This document shows positions 28,734-32,715 of a DNA stretch of 32,715 bases, piece after piece; the stretch's first letter is position 1; each line of letters opens with the position of its first letter. Origin of the DNA: Clostridia bacterium (GTDB lineage: Bacteria; Bacillota; Clostridia; Christensenellales; Aristaeellaceae); NCBI GenBank assembly GCA_017459565.1, contig JAFUCP010000063.1:1-32715 (forward strand). Direction: 5' to 3'. Made by a program: the position numbers and the translations under genes. The notes beneath the pieces were generated by a model that saw only the letters and a list, made by a program, of their open reading frames with translations, had not been told where the DNA came from and ran no database searches.

Positions 28734-30425
28734 TCACTTCTTATCAAAGGCCGCCTCGTCCGCTCTGCGGATCTGGGCGCGCTTGATCTTGCCGCCCACG
28801 GTCTTGGGCAGCTCGTCCACGTATTCGATGACACGGGGATATTTGTAGGGCGCAGTCAGCTTCTTGACATGGTTTTGCAGCTCCCGGGTCAGCTCCGGGG
28901 AGGGGGTATAGCCCTTGGCCAGCACCACGGTGGCCTTGACCACCTGGCCGCGCACGGGATCCGGCGCGCCGGTGATGGCACACTCCACCACGGCGTCATG
29001 GGCAATCAGCGCGGATTCCACCTCGAAGGGCCCGATGCGATAGCCGGAGCACTTGATCACATCGTCGTTGCGGCCCACAAAACGGTAATAGCCGTCGCTG
29101 TCCCGCCACAGCACATCCCCCGTGTTGTAGCCCACGCCGCCCAGGTTCTCCTCGGTCATCTCCGGGTTCTTGTAATAGCCCGTGAACAGGCCCACCGGCG
29201 GGCGATGCTTCACGTCCATGATGGTGAGGGAGCCCTCATCGCCGTCCTCGCAGATATTGCCGTCGGCGTCCAGCAGCTGGATATCAAACAGGGGGTTCGG
29301 CTTGCCCGTGGAACCCTGGATGGGCTCGAACCATTCGCTGCCGAAGTTTGCGATCAGCACCGGGCCCTCGCTCTGGCCGAAGCCCTCGTAGATCTGGTGA
29401 CCCACCTTCTCCTTCCACTGCTTCACCACCTCTGGGTTCAGCGGCTCGCCCGCCGTGGCGCAGTGGTGCAGACAGGAAAGGTCATACTTTGAAAGGTCCT
29501 CCTGGAGCATAAAGCGGTACATGGTAGGCGGCACGCAGAAGGTGGTCACACGGTACTTTTCCACCTTGCTAAGCAGGTTCGCGGGGTTGAACTTGCCCAC
29601 CATGTCATAACAGAATATGGTGGCCCCGCAGATCCACTGGCCGTAGATCTTGCCCCAGCCGAACTTCGCCCAGCCGGAATCCGACACGCTCATATGCAGC
29701 CGGTTTTCCTCCACATGCTGCCAGTACTTCGCGGTGACGATGTGGCCCAGGGGGTAGGCGAAATTGTGCTGCACCAGCTTTGGCATACCCGTGGTGCCGC
29801 TGGTAAAGTACACCAGCATGACATCGTTCCAGCGGGTGGCCTGATCGCCCGTGGGCCGGGCGAAGGTCTCCGGGAATCTTTCCATTTCGGCGTGCAGATC
29901 CAGCCAGCCCTCCCGGGGCGCGCCCACCAGGATCCTGTTTTCAAGGGATTCGATTTCCGGCGCGGCGGCCTCCATCTGGCTGACCACAAAGGCGTCGTCC
30001 ACGCACACCACGGCCTTGACCCCGGCGGCGTTGCCCCGGTAGACGATATCCTTCTTCGTCAATTGCAGCGTGGCGGGAATCAATATCACGCCCAGCTTGT
30101 GCAGCGCCGTGGCGCACACCCAGTATTCCCAGCGGCGGCGCAGGATCATCATCACCACGTCGCCCTTTTTCAGGCCCAGGCTCCTGAAGAAATTGGCCAC
30201 GCGATTGGACAGGCGGCTGATATCCGTAAAGGTAAAGCAGCGCTCCTCCCCCTCCTCGTTCACCCAAAGCAGCGCCCGCTTTTCGGGCTCCTCCTTCGCC
30301 CAGGCATCCACCACGTCGAAGCCAAAGTTGAAATCCTCCGGCACATTGATGGTAAACTTCTCCTTGAACGCCTCATAGCTTTCAAATTCGATTTGAGGCA
30401 GGTATTTTTTCAGCAGGTAATTCAA
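28734..30425 (-). CDS. acyl-CoA synthetase (AMP-forming, medium-chain type)
   Basis: 563 aa. ANL-superfamily motifs: YFTSGTTGMPK (206-216) for ATP/AMP binding, EGFGQSEGPVL, TGDVLWRDSDGYYRFVGRND for the hinge, and the C-terminal catalytic lysine in TVGGKIKR (Lys546). The N-terminus EAFKEKFTINVPEDFNFGFD matches medium-chain acyl-CoA/acetyl-CoA synthetase-like enzymes of Clostridia. Activates a carboxylic acid with ATP and CoA; the acid is unknown. ATG 30425 has GGAG six bases upstream. Lies 31 bp after the XRE-cupin gene, which is probably its regulator. Confidence 0.92.
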   Translation of the reverse strand: MNYLLKKYLPQIEFESYEAFKEKFTINVPEDFNFGFDVVDAWAKEEPEKRALLWVNEEGEERCFTFTDISRLSNRVANFFRSLGLKKGDVVMMILRRRWEYWVCATALHKLGVILIPATLQLTKKDIVYRGNAAGVKAVVCVDDAFVVSQMEAAAPEIESLENRILVGAPREGWLDLHAEMERFPETFARPTGDQATRWNDVMLVYFTSGTTGMPKLVQHNFAYPLGHIVTAKYWQHVEENRLHMSVSDSGWAKFGWGKIYGQWICGATIFCYDMVGKFNPANLLSKVEKYRVTTFCVPPTMYRFMLQEDLSKYDLSCLHHCATAGEPLNPEVVKQWKEKVGHQIYEGFGQSEGPVLIANFGSEWFEPIQGSTGKPNPLFDIQLLDADGNICEDGDEGSLTIMDVKHRPPVGLFTGYYKNPEMTEENLGGVGYNTGDVLWRDSDGYYRFVGRNDDVIKCSGYRIGPFEVESALIAHDAVVECAITGAPDPVRGQVVKATVVLAKGYTPSPELTRELQNHVKKLTAPYKYPRVIEYVDELPKTVGGKIKRAQIRRADEAAFDKK

Positions 30426-30456
30426 ACTCCACGCTTCCCTTCGCTATTATCCGCCG

Positions 30457-31005
30457 TCATTCGGCGATCACCGTCAAAAACCGGGCCTTTTCTTCCCCGC
30501 CGCAGCGCTGGCCATGGGGAATGGTCGGATTGAAATAGATGGAATCGCCGGCCGTCAGCGTAAACTCCCTGTCGCCCAGCGTCACGATCACGGTGCCCTC
30601 CAGCACAAGGTTGAACTCCTGCCCGCTGTGACAGATCAGCTTCGCCACGGCGTCGGTGGGCTCCAGCGTCACCAGCAGCGGCTGCATGACCTTGTTGGCA
30701 TAGCGGTAGGCCAAATCCTCGAAGTGGTATTCCGGGTTGCGGTTGATCACCTTGCCGCCGCCGCGCCGGATGAGATGATAGGTTTCCAGCTTCGCGCTCT
30801 GCCCCGTGACGATTTCGGTAAAGTCCACCTTGAACTTGTTGGCAATTTCATAGATGACGCTGATGGGCACATCCTTGCCGTTTTCCTCGTAGGATGCGTA
30901 AACCTCCGGGTTGATGTGCAGCTGGGCCGCCAGCTCCTCTATCGTATAGTCGCTGACCTCCCGCAGCTCGCGCAGCCGCGCGCCGATTTCATTGTAATCG
31001 TTCAT
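30457..31005 (-). CDS. XRE-cupin transcriptional regulator
   Basis: 182 aa. Cro/C1 helix-turn-helix at residues 6-62 (ARLRELREVSDYTIEELAAQ), then a cupin beta barrel from about residue 105 (FNLVLEGTVIVTLGDREFTL, AGDSIYFNPTIPHGQRC). Such fusions sense a small ligand or metal in the cupin and control neighbouring metabolic genes; here the acyl-CoA synthetase is next in the same transcript. ATG 31005 has GGAAGGAGG upstream. Effector unknown. Confidence 0.9.
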   Translation of the reverse strand: MNDYNEIGARLRELREVSDYTIEELAAQLHINPEVYASYEENGKDVPISVIYEIANKFKVDFTEIVTGQSAKLETYHLIRRGGGKVINRNPEYHFEDLAYRYANKVMQPLLVTLEPTDAVAKLICHSGQEFNLVLEGTVIVTLGDREFTLTAGDSIYFNPTIPHGQRCGGEEKARFLTVIAE

Positions 31006-31053
31006 GTCGGTCCTCCTTCCGTCCCACGGACGTTTGTGGATGATTCTACTGTT

Positions 31054-31062
31054 ATTATAGCA
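31054..31062 (-). promoter_or_regulatory. extended -10 promoter of the XRE-cupin/synthetase operon
   Basis: On the minus strand TGCTATAAT (TATAAT at 31054-31059); the -35 is not convincing. About 49 bp before the start codon. Confidence 0.6.
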
Positions 31063-31141
31063 AAATCGATGGGCTTGTGTCTACTTTACGGAGAACTTTG
31101 CGTTAATTAAAAGGCACCTCGCTGCGCGCGGTCGGGGACGG

Positions 31142-31170
31142 TTGACGAAAATCGGCGCAGGATATATAAT
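31142..31170 (+). promoter_or_regulatory. promoter of the 71-aa gene and methyltransferase
   Basis: TTGACG (31142-31147), 17-bp spacer, TATAAT (31165-31170), about 32 bp before the start codon. Confidence 0.82.
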
Positions 31171-31201
31171 ATGGATACAGATCAAAGAGGTGGTGATCCG
31201 C

Positions 31202-31417
31202 ATGGGGTCCGCTCAGAGTTCCTTGTGGCGCGTCATATACATCGCGCGGGGCGAGCAGCAGGCGCAGCAGATTGAGGCGCTTTTGCAGCAGGCCGGCTTC
31301 ATGATTGAGCGCAGGCAGTCCCTGCCCGGCGGCGCGCGACATGAGGACATCGAAATCAAGGCGCTGGAATCCGAGGCCGAGGAAGCCCGGCTCTATCTGA
31401 TGGAGCAGGGCTTATGA
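31202..31417 (+). CDS. small protein coupled to an RNA methyltransferase gene, 71 aa
   Basis: ATG 31202 with AGGTGG eight bases upstream. MGSAQSSLWRVIYIARGEQQ, then AQQIEALLQQAGFMIERRQS and IEIKALESEAEEARLYLMEQ: a beta-helix-beta-helix pattern, like small signal-transducing or glutamate-decarboxylase-adjacent proteins in Clostridia, but no function known. Its TGA overlaps the next ATG (ATGA), so translation is coupled. Confidence 0.75.
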   Translation: MGSAQSSLWRVIYIARGEQQAQQIEALLQQAGFMIERRQSLPGGARHEDIEIKALESEAEEARLYLMEQGL

Positions 31418-32715
31418 CTTTTGACGGCGCACCAGGGCGCGCGGCCGGGCGACGCGGCCCGGGCGGCAACAGGATGGAGCGGCTTGAAATCACCGGCGTC
31501 GGCTCTGAGCTTCAGGGCGTCGGCCGGCTGGAGGACGGCCGCGCCGTGTTCGTGTGCGGCGCCATACCGGGAGAGGTCGTCACGGCTGAAATCACGCGCG
31601 ATAAGGGGCGCTTCTGCGAAGCGTCTCTTTGTGATGTTTTGGAGCCCTCGCCAGACCGCATTTCCCCCGCCTGTCCCCACGCCGGGGTCTGCGGCGGGTG
31701 CCAGGCGCGGCACATCCGCTATGCGCGCACTCTCGATCTAAAGACCCAGGTGGTCCGGGACGCGCTCACGCGGATCGGCGGCATCCATGAGCCCGCGGTG
31801 TTGCCCGCGCTGGGCTGTGACGCGCCGGAGCGCACGCGCAACAAGGCGGAATACCCCATCGCCGTGCAGGACGGCAAATGCGTGATCGGGGCCTGCGCCC
31901 GCGACAGCCACCGGGTCATCGACCTGAAGGACTGCCTGCTGCAAAGGGATGAAAGCGTGCGCGCGCTGCGGGCCGTCTCTGGGCTGCTTTCGGGCGTGAA
32001 GGGCGCGGGCCACCTGAAATATCTGGTGACGCGCGCAAGCCGCGCCGGGGAACTGATGGTTGTCCTGTGTGCGGACGCGCCCATACTGTCCGAGATCAAA
32101 CGGCTCTCCACCTCCCTTTCCGCCGCTCTTTCGGAAATGAAATCTTTGTACTTCTGCCAGCTTGGCCGAAGGCCCGCCCACGCGCTGGACGGGCGCTGCA
32201 TACGCATATCGGGCGCGCCGGTATTGAACGAGAGACTGATGGGCCTTGAATTTGAGCTGTCGCCCCAATCGTTCTTCCAGGTCAACCCACCCCAGGCCGA
32301 GGCGCTGTATGCGAAGGCGCTTGAGGCCGCGGGCATCGCGCCGAACTGCAATCTGACGGTGCTGGACGCCTACTGCGGCGCAGGAACGATCACGCTCTCC
32401 GCCGCGCGGCACGCCTACCGCGTCACCGGCATCGAAATCGTGCCCGCCGCCATCGAGAACGCAAAGCGCAACGCCGTGCGCAACGGACTTGCGGACAAAT
32501 CCCGCTTCATCTGTGCCGACGCCGCCCGGGAAATCCCCCGCCTGCTCAGCCGGGGCGAACGGTTCGACGCCGCCATACTCGATCCGCCCCGCAAGGGCGC
32601 GGAGGAAGCGCTTCTGGACGCGCTGATCGCCGCGGAAATCCCCGTCATTGCCTATGTGTCCTGTAATCCTGCCACCCTCGCCCGGGACGTGAAGCGGCTC
32701 TGCGCGGGCGGCTAT
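31414..32715 (+). CDS. RlmD/TrmA-type RNA (uracil-5-)-methyltransferase, 3' end missing
   Basis: 434 residues of the frame are in the window; it runs off the right edge without a stop. N-terminal TRAM-like domain (RLEITGVGSELQGVGRLEDG, VFVCGAIPGEVVTAEI), an iron-sulphur cluster set (CPHAGVCGGCQ with an upstream cysteine), SAM-binding DAYCGAGTITL, and the catalytic cysteine with YVSCNPATLARD, after LDPPRKG. It transfers a methyl group to C5 of uridine in 23S rRNA or tRNA. The ATG at 31414 overlaps the previous stop; a second in-frame ATG 20 codons on starts nearer the TRAM domain. Which RNA is modified cannot be told from sequence alone. Confidence 0.92.
   Translation, partial: MTFDGAPGRAAGRRGPGGNRMERLEITGVGSELQGVGRLEDGRAVFVCGAIPGEVVTAEITRDKGRFCEASLCDVLEPSPDRISPACPHAGVCGGCQARHIRYARTLDLKTQVVRDALTRIGGIHEPAVLPALGCDAPERTRNKAEYPIAVQDGKCVIGACARDSHRVIDLKDCLLQRDESVRALRAVSGLLSGVKGAGHLKYLVTRASRAGELMVVLCADAPILSEIKRLSTSLSAALSEMKSLYFCQLGRRPAHALDGRCIRISGAPVLNERLMGLEFELSPQSFFQVNPPQAEALYAKALEAAGIAPNCNLTVLDAYCGAGTITLSAARHAYRVTGIEIVPAAIENAKRNAVRNGLADKSRFICADAAREIPRLLSRGERFDAAILDPPRKGAEEALLDALIAAEIPVIAYVSCNPATLARDVKRLCAGGY

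Noticed and set aside
31103..31342. 79-codon minus-strand frame over the small gene before the RNA methyltransferase
   Set aside because: Lies opposite a gene with promoter, ribosome binding site and coupled downstream gene; no start signal of its own.

Overview
The window looks like the chromosome of an uncultured, GC-rich Firmicute (Clostridia type, probably a gut organism) carrying an integrated temperate phage. Reasons: consensus sigma-A promoters (TTGACA-17-TATAAT), GGAGG ribosome binding sites, a Gram-positive style large serine integrase, phage families common in Clostridia prophages (DUF5131, DUF3102, ORF6C, DUF1064, DUF551), and Firmicute-like housekeeping genes. No 16S rRNA or species marker is present, so the assignment stops at class level.

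Positions 1 to about 15,430 are the early/lysogeny half of a prophage whose structural half lies outside the window. A genetic switch at 12,518-12,650 has two outward promoters and four 15-bp palindromic operators. Leftward from it runs one long, tightly packed early operon with many 4-35 bp overlaps: a Cro-like regulator, small proteins, a HAD phosphatase, a PAPS-reductase-like PP-loop protein, a DUF1064 nuclease-like protein, two abnormal tRNA genes, DUF551 and DUF3102 proteins, an ORF6C protein, an XRE regulator, a helicase-methyltransferase fusion, a replication initiator with in-frame iteron-like repeats, a multi-zinc-ribbon protein, a Lar-like protein and a DUF5131 (Gp37/Gp68) protein. 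Rightward runs the lysogeny operon: repressor, an unknown beta-rich protein, a SWIM zinc-finger protein and the integrase. Two small rightward units are embedded antisense in the early operon: a 68-aa protein (11,902) and a possible sRNA of about 70 nt (8,699-8,768).

From about 15,430 the host chromosome begins: an L-fucose/L-arabinose isomerase family enzyme; divergent from it a NYN-domain ribonuclease-like protein; then on the minus strand a 46-aa membrane peptide and a MATE transporter; a peroxide-defence operon (glutathione peroxidase, thioredoxin, thioredoxin reductase); FtsH; a divergent ferritin-like protein of unknown role; a coiled-coil protein; a mini HTH regulator; a secreted L,D-transpeptidase with peptidoglycan-binding repeats; an XRE-cupin regulator with an acyl-CoA synthetase; and, at the right edge, a small protein coupled to a truncated RlmD/TrmA-type RNA uracil methyltransferase.

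The points most worth a second look are the two odd phage tRNAs, the promoter-terminator sRNA unit, the probable origin inside the replication gene, the helicase-methyltransferase fusion with a changed catalytic motif, and the small orphan genes around the phage switch.
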